Positions 1 to 8,097 of a DNA stretch of 56,488 bases are shown one piece after another. The notes under the pieces are model-generated. The model made no database searches. It was not told where the DNA came from and saw only the letters and a program-made list of their open reading frames with translations. This DNA comes from an uncultured Burkholderiales bacterium (lineage in GTDB: Bacteria > Pseudomonadota > Gammaproteobacteria > Burkholderiales > Thiobacillaceae): NCBI GenBank assembly GCA_938038385.1, contig CALHRD010000007.1, forward strand, positions 1-56,488, written 5' to 3'. The number at the start of each line of letters is the position of its first letter. Positions within the stretch are counted from its first letter, which is position 1. The translations under genes and the position numbers were made by a program.

Positions 1-324
1 GCAGCCGGGCAATTGCTGGCCGAGCTCGACCTCGACCAAAGCCTCTGGCGGCGGCGGGCGAGCCGGCTGTCGGTCGGGCAGCAGCAACGGGTGGCCCTGG
101 CGCGGGCGCTGATCGGTCGTCCCGAGCTGATCCTGGCCGACGAGCCCACCTCCGCCCTGGACGCCGCCCGGCAACGCGCCTTCCTCGACCTGTTGAGCGA
201 GGAGTGCCACCGCGCCGGGGCCGGGCTGCTCTTCGTCAGCCATGATCTGCGCCTGGCCGAACGCTTCGACCGTGTGGAAGACCTGACCCGGCTCAACCGC
301 GTCGGGATGGAGGTGTCGGCATGA
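1..324 (+). CDS. ABC transporter ATP-binding protein (3' part only)
   Basis: The gene enters from the left edge, so only the last 107 residues are visible and Walker A is missing. The visible part has the ABC signature LSVGQQQR, a Walker B ILADEPTSALD and the H-loop VSHD, as in the LolD/MacB class that energises FtsX-type permeases. Its TGA overlaps the ATG of the permease gene by 4 bp, so the two are translationally coupled and almost certainly form one transporter. The order ATPase, FtsX permease, DUF3299 protein matches the zinc-responsive PA4064-PA4066 set of Pseudomonas aeruginosa, as far as I recall it. A role in zinc-related envelope transport is therefore an inference from context. 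Its substrate cannot be read from the sequence. Confidence 0.93.
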   Translation, partial: AAGQLLAELDLDQSLWRRRASRLSVGQQQRVALARALIGRPELILADEPTSALDAARQRAFLDLLSEECHRAGAGLLFVSHDLRLAERFDRVEDLTRLNRVGMEVSA

Positions 325-1589
325 GGGGCTGGCTCGCCCTACTTGCCTTGGCGCTCAAGAGCGCCTTGAACCGCCGCCTGACCCTGGGGCTCACCCTGAC
401 CGCCATGCTCCTGTCGGTGGCCCTGCTGCTCGCCATCGAGCGGCTGCGGGCGGATACGCGCGCCAGCTTCACCCAGGCGGTCTCCGGCACCGACCTCATC
501 GTCGGTGCCCGCTCGAGCCCCCTCGAGCTCCTGCTCTATGCCGTCTTCCGCGTCGGCGGCGCCACCCAGGAGATCGGCTGGAAGAGCGCCGAGGCCATCG
601 CCGGCCACCCCGCCGTGGCCTGGAGCCTGCCACTCGCCTTGGGCGACAGCCACCGCGGTTTCCCCGTGCTGGGGGTGCCGACTGCCTATTTCGAGGTCTT
701 CCGCCATGGCGACCGACAGCGGCTGGCCTTCGCCGCCGGCCGCCCCTATTCCGGGGTGTTCGAGACGGTGCTGGGGGCGGAGGTGGCGAAGCGGCTCGGC
801 TACCAGGTGGGCGACCGGATCACCCTCACCCACGGCAGCGGCGAGTTCGCCCTGGAGCATGCCGATAAGCCCTTCACCGTCGTGGGGGTGCTGGAACCCA
901 CCGGCACGCCGGTGGACCGCACGGTACACGTGAGCCTCGCGGCGATCGAGGCCATCCACCTCGACTGGCAGGGCGGTGCCCCCATCCCGGGGCTCAACAT
1001 CCCTGCCGAGCTCGTGCAGAAATTCGATCTCACGCCCAAGACCGTCACCGCCGTGTTGGTGGGGCTCAAGAGCCGCGCCCAGGTCTTCGCCATGCAGCGC
1101 TGGGTGCAAGGCTATGCGGACGAACCCCTGATGGCGGTGCTGCCCGGGGTGGCGCTCGATGAGTTGTGGTCGCTTTTGGCCGTGGGCGAGCGCTCACTTA
1201 TCGCCGTCTCCGTTCTGGTGGCGGCGGTGAGCCTTGTAGGCCTCATCGCCGTGATCCTCGCCGGGCTCAACGAGCGGCGGCGCGAGCTGGCCATCCTGCG
1301 CGCCCTGGGGGCGGGGCCGCGGCGCATCCTGTTGCTGCTCGTCCTGGAAGGGGCGGGCCTGACGCTCGCCGCCTGCGTGCTGGGCTGGGCCCTCACGCAG
1401 GCATTGGTCCTCGCCGCCGGGCCCTGGTTGGCGGCGCATTATGGCATCCACCTGCAGCTCGCCTGGCCCAGTGCGGCGCAGTGGGCTTGGCTTAGCGCCG
1501 TGTTTGCCGTCGGCACCCTGGCCAGCCTCGTTCCCGCCTGGCGGGCCTATCGCCTGGCACTCGCCGATGGACTCACCCCACATGTGTAA
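321..1589 (+). CDS. FtsX/MacB-type ABC transporter permease
   Basis: This 422-residue inner-membrane protein has the FtsX/MacB plan. One membrane helix lies near residues 15-40 and is followed by a periplasmic MacB-type core of about 220 residues. Three helices make up the C-terminal third (about 290-410), with the typical LNERRRELAILRALGA loop between the second and third helix. It should pair with the ATPase encoded just upstream (4-bp overlap). Transporters of this class usually act on periplasmic or membrane-anchored substrates rather than moving ions through the membrane. The DUF3299 lipoprotein and zinc-uptake genes downstream suggest a role in zinc homeostasis. That link rests on gene order only. 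Confidence 0.92.
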   Translation: MRGWLALLALALKSALNRRLTLGLTLTAMLLSVALLLAIERLRADTRASFTQAVSGTDLIVGARSSPLELLLYAVFRVGGATQEIGWKSAEAIAGHPAVAWSLPLALGDSHRGFPVLGVPTAYFEVFRHGDRQRLAFAAGRPYSGVFETVLGAEVAKRLGYQVGDRITLTHGSGEFALEHADKPFTVVGVLEPTGTPVDRTVHVSLAAIEAIHLDWQGGAPIPGLNIPAELVQKFDLTPKTVTAVLVGLKSRAQVFAMQRWVQGYADEPLMAVLPGVALDELWSLLAVGERSLIAVSVLVAAVSLVGLIAVILAGLNERRRELAILRALGAGPRRILLLLVLEGAGLTLAACVLGWALTQALVLAAGPWLAAHYGIHLQLAWPSAAQWAWLSAVFAVGTLASLVPAWRAYRLALADGLTPHV

Positions 1590-1590
1590 A

Positions 1591-2181
1591 ATGCCGCTCA
1601 TGCGTTTGCTCACCTACCTTGCGCTTGGTCTGCTGGTCGCCTGTGGTCAGGCCACCGGGCAGGATTACAAGCTGGGCGAGAAGATCCGCGAAGCCCCGCC
1701 CAAGGCCGCGCCTGGGCCGCAGACCGCGCTGCGCACCCTCACCTGGGACGACCTGCTGCCGCCGGACTGGGACCCGCTGGCCGCGCTCAAGGGCCTGGAC
1801 CTGGCCCGGCTCGACGATGCCGATCCGCGTGCACAAAAGGCGCTGGAGGACCTCAAGCGCGCCTGGGACAGCGCCCCGCCCAACCGGCAACTGGACGGCC
1901 AGCGCATCCGCATCCCGGGCTTCGTCGTCTCGCTCGACGGTGGCCCCAAGGAGCTGCGGGAGTTCCTGCTCGTGCCCTATTTCGGCGCCTGCATCCATGT
2001 ACCACCGCCGCCGCCCAACCAGGTGATCCACGCCGTGGCGCGCACGCCTGTGAAAAACGTGCAGACCATGGACGCGGTGTGGGCAAGCGGGCGCCTGCAG
2101 GTGGTGCGCTCCGACACCCCCTTCGGCGCGGCCACCTACGTGCTGCAGGTGGAGAGCGTAACGCCCTATAAAGGCAAATAG
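1591..2181 (+). CDS. DUF3299 lipoprotein, zinc-locus associated
   Basis: The product has 196 residues from ATG 1591, or 193 from ATG 1600. The second start gives a compact lipoprotein signal, MRLLTYLALGLLVAC, with the lipobox cysteine at residue 15 of that form. The reading frame is open further upstream, but that part lies inside the permease gene and is not coding-like. The C-terminal half carries the DUF3299 core, including YFGACIHVPPPPPNQ and a final strand-rich segment. DUF3299 proteins of unknown biochemical role often follow an ABC ATPase and FtsX permease in Zur-regulated clusters. The start is only 1 bp after the permease stop, so it is probably co-translated. It could be the periplasmic partner of that transporter. 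Confidence 0.85.
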   Translation: MPLMRLLTYLALGLLVACGQATGQDYKLGEKIREAPPKAAPGPQTALRTLTWDDLLPPDWDPLAALKGLDLARLDDADPRAQKALEDLKRAWDSAPPNRQLDGQRIRIPGFVVSLDGGPKELREFLLVPYFGACIHVPPPPPNQVIHAVARTPVKNVQTMDAVWASGRLQVVRSDTPFGAATYVLQVESVTPYKGK

Positions 2182-2184
2182 CCG

Positions 2185-2475
2185 ATGCCGGCCCTGCGCG
2201 TCTATCTCCTCGCCATCGCCCTCTTGTGGGCGCAGCTTGCCGGCGCTTTGCATGCGGTCGGCCATGTGCACGATCACGATGACGACCCAGGGCATCCCGT
2301 CTGCGAGTGGTGTGTGGCCTTTGGCAGCCTGCAGCACGGGGCCGCCGCAACCCACCCGCCCCTTGTCTGGGGAACCGCCGCCCCCTCGCCCGAACCGACC
2401 CTTGGGCTCACTCCGCCTTTAGCGCCCGCAGCCCACCCCTACGCCATCCGCGCCCCGCCGAGTAAACCCGTCTGA
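2185..2475 (+). CDS. Small secreted His-rich protein with CxxC
   Basis: This 96-residue protein has an N-terminal signal or anchor helix (about residues 5-22). A metal-binding-looking stretch follows, GHVHDHDDDPGHPVCEWC, with five His, several Asp and a CxxC at residues 40-43. The C-terminal half is Pro/Ala-rich and probably disordered. It resembles the loose DUF2946-type group of small periplasmic or membrane proteins found in copper and zinc loci, but I cannot assign a family. The ATG is 3 bp after the DUF3299 stop, with no room for an independent promoter. Position and composition suggest a zinc-binding accessory protein. Confidence 0.75.
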   Translation: MPALRVYLLAIALLWAQLAGALHAVGHVHDHDDDPGHPVCEWCVAFGSLQHGAAATHPPLVWGTAAPSPEPTLGLTPPLAPAAHPYAIRAPPSKPV

Positions 2476-2489
2476 ATACGTGCCTTGGC

Positions 2490-2508
2490 CACCCGTCGCG
2501 CACGGGTG
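2490..2508. terminator. Hairpin between His-rich gene and OM barrel gene
   Basis: A perfect 7-bp inverted repeat, CACCCGT-CGCGC-ACGGGTG, lies 15 bp after the stop of the His-rich gene and 31 bp before the barrel gene. Only a weak T-rich stretch (GTTTTC) follows, so it is more likely an attenuator or mRNA-stability hairpin than a strong terminator. I searched this 64-bp gap for a Zur-type palindrome (GTTATA-like half sites) and saw none. Confidence 0.4.
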
Positions 2509-2539
2509 ACGATCGTTTTCGTTCTGACGAGGTTCTACC

Positions 2540-4003
2540 ATGTATCCGAAACCCGCTTTGCTCGCGGGCGCGCTCGCGCTCGCCGGGCTGACCACCCTGG
2601 CGCAGGCCAACCCCGAGATCGATGCGCTGCGCGCCGAGATCGCGCAGATGAAACAGCACTATGAAGCGCGTCTGAAAGAACTGGAGACGCGCCTCAAGGC
2701 CGCCGAGGGCCAAACCGCCGCCACCCCGGCTGCCACCGTGACCGACCGCCTGGGTGCGGTCAGCGCCGGTTCCGCCTTCAACCCGCAGATCTCCGTCATC
2801 CTCGACGGCGTTTATTACCGCGACAACAAGAAGGGCGAGGGCCCCGAGCTGTATGAGCACCTGGACGGCATCAACCACAGCCATGGCCACGGCCATGGCC
2901 ACGGCATCGAGCGGGGCTTCAACCTGCGGCCCACGGAACTGGTCTTCTCCACCACCGTGGACCCCTGGTTCGACGCCAACCTCATGCTCACCGTCGATTC
3001 GCACGGCGGGGTCGAGCTGGAACAGGCCTATTTCGACACCCGTAGCCTGCCGGCGGGGCTAAAGCTCAGGGGCGGCAAGTTCTTCTCCGGCATCGGCTAC
3101 CTGAACGAAAAGCACCCCCACCAGTGGGACTTCGTCGATCAGAACCTGCCCTACCGCACCCTGCTGGGCGAACACGGCCTGATGGACAGCGGCCTGCAAC
3201 TGACCTGGCGGCCTAGGACCGGCAGCCTCTACACCCTGCTCGGGGTGGAGGCGCTGCAGGGCAACGAGCAGGTCTTCGCCACCGCCGGCGTGGCGACGCC
3301 AACCGCGCGTGCCGACGGCCTGCCGCTGGCCGGTACAGCAGCGGGCGAACTCGCCGGCAAGAAGGCCGGGCCCAGGCTGTGGACGTCCTTTGCCAAGTTC
3401 GCGCCCGACCTGGGTGACAACCACGCCCTGCAGCTCGGCGCCTGGGGCGGCTGGGCGAACCAGCATCAGGAGGTGCACGACCACACTGCCGGAACCGCCT
3501 GCGGCCTGCCTGGCGGCTCATGTGTACACGCGCTGCAGGGCAAGAGCCGGCTGTGGGGGCTGGATGCGGTGTACAAGTTCGACGCGCCGGGCGCCTACGG
3601 GGCGGGTGATTTCACGCTCAACGCCGAGTATCTGCGCGAGGTCAAGGACCTCAGCCTTGCCTTCCACGAAATCGGTACCCTGGTGGGACAGCCGCGTAAG
3701 TTCACCCAGGATGGCTTCTACGTGCAGGGGGTCTATGGCTTCGCGCCACGCTGGCAAGTCGGCCTGCGCTACGACGTCACGGGGCTCACCAACAAGGTGG
3801 AGGGGGGAAGCGGCGTGCTCAGGGAGTGGAACGACTCCGACCGCTGGTCGCTGGCGCTCACCCATCACTTCAGCGAGTACGCGCGGCTGCGTCTGCAGGC
3901 CTCGCGCGCGAACCTCACCGTGGATGGCGATCGCGAGCGGCTCAACGAGATCTGGCTGCAGTACCAGCACAGCCTGGGCAGCCACGGCGCGCACAAATTC
4001 TGA
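2540..4003 (+). CDS. Outer-membrane beta-barrel protein with coiled-coil N-terminus and His-rich loop
   Basis: The 487-residue product starts with a signal peptide cut near ALA-QA (residue 23). A charged coiled-coil stretch (about 25-58) and an Ala/Thr-rich linker follow. The rest alternates like a porin barrel and ends in strand-forming repeats (WSLALTHHFSEY, IWLQYQHSLG). A loop at residues 113-122 reads HSHGHGHGHG, and more His-rich motifs follow (NEKHPHQWDF, HQEVHDHT). The layout resembles OprP/OprO-like or zinc-associated porins rather than a TonB receptor, because there is no TonB box or plug domain. It sits 11 bp before znuA, so it is the likely outer-membrane entry for zinc in this operon. 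The barrel class is clear, the ligand inferred. Confidence 0.8.
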   Translation: MYPKPALLAGALALAGLTTLAQANPEIDALRAEIAQMKQHYEARLKELETRLKAAEGQTAATPAATVTDRLGAVSAGSAFNPQISVILDGVYYRDNKKGEGPELYEHLDGINHSHGHGHGHGIERGFNLRPTELVFSTTVDPWFDANLMLTVDSHGGVELEQAYFDTRSLPAGLKLRGGKFFSGIGYLNEKHPHQWDFVDQNLPYRTLLGEHGLMDSGLQLTWRPRTGSLYTLLGVEALQGNEQVFATAGVATPTARADGLPLAGTAAGELAGKKAGPRLWTSFAKFAPDLGDNHALQLGAWGGWANQHQEVHDHTAGTACGLPGGSCVHALQGKSRLWGLDAVYKFDAPGAYGAGDFTLNAEYLREVKDLSLAFHEIGTLVGQPRKFTQDGFYVQGVYGFAPRWQVGLRYDVTGLTNKVEGGSGVLREWNDSDRWSLALTHHFSEYARLRLQASRANLTVDGDRERLNEIWLQYQHSLGSHGAHKF

Positions 4004-4014
4004 GGCGGTGAGAC

Positions 4015-4893
4015 ATGGCGCGCTTGCTGATCTGGCTCACGTTGTCTTTCGTCACGCCGCTGGCCTGGGCCTTGCAGGTGGTCGCCACCACGGCCAGCAT
4101 GGGCATGCTCGCGCGTGCCGTGGGCGGCCCTGCGGTCAGCGTCATGGTCCTGGCCCCGCCCGACCGCGACCCGCATCAACTTCAGGCCAGGCCCTCCATG
4201 ATGCGGGCGCTACGCGACGCCGATCTCGTCGTCGCCGTGGGCGCGGAGCTGGAGGTGGGCTGGCTGCCGGCGGCGCTTGCCGGCGCCGGCAATGGCCGAG
4301 TATTGCCCGGGCGGCTCGGCTATTTCGAAGCAGCCGCACAGGTGCCCTTGCTCGACCCGGGGGTAGCCGACCGCGCGCGTGGCGACGTGCACCCCATGGG
4401 TAACCCGCACGTGCACCTAGACCCCGTGCGCATGGCCGACATCGCGCGCGCGCTGGCCGAGCGCCTGGCCCGCCTGAACCCCACGCATGCCGCCGACTAT
4501 CGCGCCCGAGCTGAAGCCCTTGCCGCGGCGGTCGCGTCCCGGCTCCCGGGCTGGCAGGCGCTGGCGGCGGGTAGCGCTGGCGCCGTGCTCTACCACAAGG
4601 ACGGCATCTATCTGCTCGACCGCCTGGGGCGGCCCCTGCTGGGCACCATCGAGCCGGTGCCGGGCGTGCCCCCCACGGCCCAGCATCTGGCTGGCCTGAT
4701 CGAGCAACTGCGCGGCCGGCGCGGGGTGGTGCTGTATCACCCCTACCAACCGGCGCAGGGACCGCAGCGGGTGGCCGAGGCCCTGGGCTGGAAGGCCATC
4801 GCCGTGCCCATGGAGCCGCCCGTAACCGCTTCGGTCGAGGACTATTTCCGTCTCATCGACCAATGGGTGGCGGCCCTGGCACAGGCGAAATGA
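4015..4893 (+). CDS. znuA: Zinc/manganese ABC transporter substrate-binding protein (ZnuA-like)
   Basis: The 292-residue cluster-9 binding protein has a Sec signal peptide ending LAWA (about residue 19). Metal-site histidines are visible in RDPHQLQARPS, NPHVHLDP and YHKDG, matching the three His of ZnuA. The acidic fourth ligand near the C-terminus is not obvious: the region reads VPMEPPVTASVEDYF, so the site may be completed by a different Glu or Asp. The long His/Asp-rich loop of many ZnuA proteins is absent here, while the neighbouring barrel and small protein carry His-rich tracts. The stop overlaps the ZnuC start by 4 bp. Confidence 0.87.
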   Translation: MARLLIWLTLSFVTPLAWALQVVATTASMGMLARAVGGPAVSVMVLAPPDRDPHQLQARPSMMRALRDADLVVAVGAELEVGWLPAALAGAGNGRVLPGRLGYFEAAAQVPLLDPGVADRARGDVHPMGNPHVHLDPVRMADIARALAERLARLNPTHAADYRARAEALAAAVASRLPGWQALAAGSAGAVLYHKDGIYLLDRLGRPLLGTIEPVPGVPPTAQHLAGLIEQLRGRRGVVLYHPYQPAQGPQRVAEALGWKAIAVPMEPPVTASVEDYFRLIDQWVAALAQAK

Positions 4894-5459
4894 ACCCTTG
4901 GCTGCGCCTCGATGCCGTCGTCGCCGGCTATGACCGGCCGGTGGTGGGGCCGGTGAGCCTGGAACTCGGGCCCGGCGAGGTCCTGGGCCTGGCCGGTCCC
5001 AACGGCGTAGGCAAGTCCACCCTGCTCGCGGCCATCCTCGGTGATGCGCGTGTCTTCGCCGGTCGCATCGAGCGCCCGGCCGGGGTGCGGCTTGCACATC
5101 TGCCGCAGCGGCCCATCCGCCCGAAGGAGTTGCCGCTCACCGGGCGGGAGTGGCTCACGGTGCTGGGGGTGGCTGGCGACGGCTTACCGTCGCATCTGGC
5201 GCGCTCCATCGACCAACGTATGGATCGCCTCTCGGGTGGCGAACACCAGCTCCTCGCCCTGTGGGGCGTGCTCGCCGGCGCGGGCGAGCTGGTGCTGCTG
5301 GATGAACCCACCAACAACCTCGACCCGCAGCACGTGCATCTGGCGGCCCAGGCCATTGCCGCCCGGCGCGAGCAACGCGCCACCCTGGTGGTCAGCCACG
5401 ACCACGCCTTTTTGCAGCGGGTCTGTACCCGCCTCCTCGATCTAGCGAACCATGGATGA
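4890..5459 (+). CDS. znuC: Zinc ABC transporter ATP-binding protein (ZnuC-like, short)
   Basis: The start is the ATG that overlaps the znuA stop (ATGA). The frame is open 27 bp further upstream, but that part lies within znuA. The 189-residue protein has all nucleotide-binding motifs: Walker A GPNGVGKST, signature LSGGEHQ, Walker B VLLDEPTNNLD and H-loop VSHDH. It is shorter than typical ZnuC (about 230-250 residues) because the chain stops just after the H-loop and lacks the usual C-terminal extension. The stop overlaps the permease start by 8 bp. It should energise zinc import with the flanking gene products. Manganese specificity cannot be excluded by sequence alone. Confidence 0.88.
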   Translation: MNPWLRLDAVVAGYDRPVVGPVSLELGPGEVLGLAGPNGVGKSTLLAAILGDARVFAGRIERPAGVRLAHLPQRPIRPKELPLTGREWLTVLGVAGDGLPSHLARSIDQRMDRLSGGEHQLLALWGVLAGAGELVLLDEPTNNLDPQHVHLAAQAIAARREQRATLVVSHDHAFLQRVCTRLLDLANHG

Positions 5460-6240
5460 AGTCTTTCGGCATGCGTTTCTCGCCGGCCTGCCGCTCGCTT
5501 TGGTGCTGCCACTGCTGGGCAACCTGCTGCGGCTGCGCGAGGAGTGGCTGGCCACCCTGGGGCTCGCGCATCTGGCGGCGGCGGCCGCCCTGGCCGGCAT
5601 GGGCCTGGGCCTGCCGGCGGTCCTGGGGGCCCCGGGCGGCGCGGTACTGGGGGCCATCGGCAAATACACGAGCCGGCAGCGCAGCAACAGCGTCTATGCC
5701 CTGATGATCCTCGCCGGCTGGGCCATCACCCTGCTCATCGCCGCCAACACCGCATTGGGGCACGCCCTGGCGCAGGCCATGGTCGACGGCCAGCTCTATT
5801 TCGCCACTCGGCGCGAGACATGGCTGGCCGGGGCGGTCGCCTTGTTTGCCCTGCTCTTGTTGCCCTGGCTCACGCCGCGGCTCATCCGCGCCAGCCTGTT
5901 GCCCACGTATGAGCGCGCCAACCGGCTGCCGGCCTGGCGCTGGCACCTGGGCTTCGATCTCCTGGTGGCCTTGGTCGTGGCCGTGGCCACCGCGACCCTG
6001 GGTCTCATGGCCACCTTCGCCCTGGTCTTCGTGCCGGCCTGGATCGCCTATCGGCACGCCGCGAGCTGGCGCCGGGCCTGGTTCCTCGGCGCTGCCGTCG
6101 GTCTGTGCGGCTACATCCTGGCCTTTGCCTTGGCGCTGGCCCTGGATCAGCCCTTCGGCCCGACCCTCGTATTCGCCCTGGTCGTTGCCCTTGTGGCTGC
6201 CCTGGCCCTGCGAGGCGCCCGCGCGGCTCAAGGCAGGTGA
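5452..6240 (+). CDS. znuB: Zinc ABC transporter permease (ZnuB-like)
   Basis: This 262-residue integral membrane protein of the ABC-3 family has about eight hydrophobic helices. It carries the family features around GGAVLGAIGKYTSRQRSN and the helix pair with ATLGLMATFALVFVPAWIAY. It overlaps znuC by 8 bp, and with ZnuA and ZnuC makes a complete importer. It is the last gene of the eight-gene zinc locus. A sigma-70-like promoter for the next gene begins 10 bp after its stop. No zur gene lies in the window. Confidence 0.87.
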   Translation: MDEVFRHAFLAGLPLALVLPLLGNLLRLREEWLATLGLAHLAAAAALAGMGLGLPAVLGAPGGAVLGAIGKYTSRQRSNSVYALMILAGWAITLLIAANTALGHALAQAMVDGQLYFATRRETWLAGAVALFALLLLPWLTPRLIRASLLPTYERANRLPAWRWHLGFDLLVALVVAVATATLGLMATFALVFVPAWIAYRHAASWRRAWFLGAAVGLCGYILAFALALALDQPFGPTLVFALVVALVAALALRGARAAQGR

Positions 6241-6249
6241 GCCGATCAC

Positions 6250-6279
6250 TTGCTAGGCACGAAGGCTTGGGTCTAGTAT
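6250..6279 (+). promoter_or_regulatory. Sigma-70-like promoter for the STAS-hslV pair
   Basis: A TTGCTA box at 6250-6255 and TAGTAT at 6274-6279 are separated by 18 bp, 27 bp upstream of the GTG start at 6307. The position between two differently organised operons makes it plausible. No extended operator is visible. Confidence 0.5.
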
Positions 6280-6306
6280 CGAAAAATCCTCACCCCGAGG
6301 TATCCC

Positions 6307-7440
6307 GTGTCCCTGTTCGACCTGTTCCGCAAAGACAAAGCCGCAGACCTGATGGCCTTCCTCAAGGAGGGCATGCCCGGCGGCAAGGAGGGCCCCGACG
6401 TCCGCAAGGGTCAGGAATCCATGCAGGACATCCAGGCCGGCATCGAGGTCGAGGAGGCCGGCGGCGGTCTGGCGCCCGAATTGGAGGAGGCTGCGGTGCT
6501 TTACGCCAACGGCAAGCTCGGCGACGCCGCCGCCCTGCTCAACCGCTATCTACTGGACAACCCTGACAATCGGGACCCGCAACCCTGGTACATGCTGTTC
6601 GACCTGTACGAGGTAAGTGGTCAGCTCGAACCCTTCGAGGACGCCGCCGTCGACTTTGCCGTCAAGTTCGAGCGTTCGCCGCCGACCTGGGCGCCACGCG
6701 CCCAGACCGACCGCAAGGAAAGCGCCGCCCTGCCCAACATGGGCTTCGGCGCCAGCTTCGGTCTGGCCGACCGGGAACGGCTCAAGCGCTTCCTGCTCGA
6801 AGCGGCCGACAAGGAGGCCGTGCGGGTGGAGGTCACGCGCACCCCCGTGCCGGACGCGGAATATACCCGCGCCATCCTGGATTGCCTGGTCAAGCTGCAG
6901 GAGAAGGGCAAGGCCATCAGGCTGGTGGGGGGGGCGAACCTCATCGGGCACCTCAATCGGTTGCGCGAGGAGAGTAATCTCAGCGAACCGGGCTGGCTGC
7001 TGTTGCTGACCCTTCTGCAGTTGACCGGCGAGGAGTCCCAGTTCGAGGATGCAGCGGTCGACTACGCGGTGCGCTTCGAGGTCTCGCCGCCCTCCTACAC
7101 TCCACCCAGGATGCCAAGGGAGGGCGACGTGCTTTCGACGCATGGCCTTGCCCCATCCGGCCTGACCTTTCCCATGCAGGGGGTGGTCGGCGCCAGCGGC
7201 GATGCGCAGATCGCCCGGCTGCGACAGTTCGCCGAGGACAAGCCCCAGGTCGAGGTCGACCTCTCCCGGGTCAGCCGCATCGAGTTCGCTTCGGTTGGAC
7301 TGCTGCTCGATACCCTCATCTCGTTGAGCGAGGGCGGCCACAAGCTCCTGTTCAAGGAGGGCAACGAGCTGGTCAACGTGCTGCTCAACCTGATCGGCGC
7401 CGGGCAGTACGCCATGATCCTGGGACGCACCCGTGTCTGA
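6307..7440 (+). CDS. STAS-like domain protein with internal duplication, upstream of hslV
   Basis: The 377-residue protein starts at GTG 6307, preceded by CCGAGG. It has no signal peptide or membrane helix. A TPR-like segment lies near residues 57-90. The motif [17 protein letters not shown] (110-126) recurs as [17 protein letters not shown] (246-262), each copy following a hydrophobic helix. Two similar alpha/beta units follow the copies, at about 150-222 and 285-377. The second has a convincing STAS-like core ([21 protein letters not shown]). The protein thus looks like two repeats of helix-motif-STAS. STAS proteins are usually partners in signalling or scaffolding, but the Ser typical of phosphorylatable anti-sigma antagonists is replaced near IEFASVG. 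Its end overlaps the hslV start by 8 bp. Function is unknown. Confidence 0.8.
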   Translation: MSLFDLFRKDKAADLMAFLKEGMPGGKEGPDVRKGQESMQDIQAGIEVEEAGGGLAPELEEAAVLYANGKLGDAAALLNRYLLDNPDNRDPQPWYMLFDLYEVSGQLEPFEDAAVDFAVKFERSPPTWAPRAQTDRKESAALPNMGFGASFGLADRERLKRFLLEAADKEAVRVEVTRTPVPDAEYTRAILDCLVKLQEKGKAIRLVGGANLIGHLNRLREESNLSEPGWLLLLTLLQLTGEESQFEDAAVDYAVRFEVSPPSYTPPRMPREGDVLSTHGLAPSGLTFPMQGVVGASGDAQIARLRQFAEDKPQVEVDLSRVSRIEFASVGLLLDTLISLSEGGHKLLFKEGNELVNVLLNLIGAGQYAMILGRTRV

Positions 7441-7981
7441 ACAGTTGCCTGCCTGGCACGGCACCACCATCCTGTGCGTGCGGCGCGGCAGCCAGGTGGC
7501 CATGGCCGGGGACGGTCAGGTCACGCTCGGCAACGTGGTGGTCAAGGCCACCGCGCGCAAGGTGCGGCGGTTGTACAAGGAGCAGGTCCTGGCGGGCTTC
7601 GCCGGCAGCACGGCCGACGCCTTCACCCTGTTCGAACGTTTCGAGGCCAAGCTGGAGAAACACCAGGGCCACCTCACCCGCAGCGCCGTCGAACTGGCCA
7701 AGGACTGGCGCACCGACCGCATGCTGCGCCGGCTGGAGGCCATGCTGACGGTGGCGGACACCCAGGCCACCCTCATCCTCTCCGGCGCCGGCGACGTGCT
7801 GGAACCCGAACTGGGCATCGCCGCCATCGGCAGCGGCGGCGCCTACGCCCAGGCCGCGGCGCGGGCGTTGCTGGCGCACACCGACCTCACGGCCGAGCGC
7901 ATCGTCGGCGAGGCCATGACCATCGCCGCCGACATCTGCATCTACACCAATCGCAACCTGGTCGTCGAGACGCTGGGTTGA
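7433..7981 (+). CDS. hslV: ATP-dependent protease proteolytic subunit HslV
   Basis: The 182-residue HslV is a threonine protease that forms a double hexamer driven by the ATPase HslU. The start is GTG 7433, inside the end of the STAS-like gene. The catalytic Thr corresponds to the first Thr of GTTIL at residues 10-14, so a ten-residue propeptide would be removed, as is usual in betaproteobacterial HslV. Conserved segments [32 protein letters not shown] and [15 protein letters not shown] are intact. The expected hslU does not follow. The next gene is convergent, so hslU must lie elsewhere or be absent. Confidence 0.95.
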   Translation: MSEQLPAWHGTTILCVRRGSQVAMAGDGQVTLGNVVVKATARKVRRLYKEQVLAGFAGSTADAFTLFERFEAKLEKHQGHLTRSAVELAKDWRTDRMLRRLEAMLTVADTQATLILSGAGDVLEPELGIAAIGSGGAYAQAAARALLAHTDLTAERIVGEAMTIAADICIYTNRNLVVETLG

Positions 7982-8065
7982 CGCGGCTTGGGCGTGCTGC
8001 CCGAGACGCGCGCCGACCGTACGGCCGAGCCGGGGTACGGCCTGCTGGCGCACCGGCCTTTTCGC

Positions 8066-8084
8066 CGCCCTGCGCTGCAGGGCG
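8066..8084. terminator. Hairpin between convergent hslV and sensor kinase genes
   Basis: A perfect 8-bp stem, CGCCCTGC-GCT-GCAGGGCG, lies in the 116-bp gap between the converging genes. There is no T tract on either side, so it may stabilise 3' ends or act with Rho rather than as a classic intrinsic terminator. Confidence 0.4.
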
Positions 8085-8097
8085 CGAGGGGGCCTCT

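Noticed and set aside
2476-2539. Zur operator upstream of the barrel gene
   Set aside because: No GTTATA-like or AT-rich palindrome is present. The only dyad is a GC-rich hairpin.
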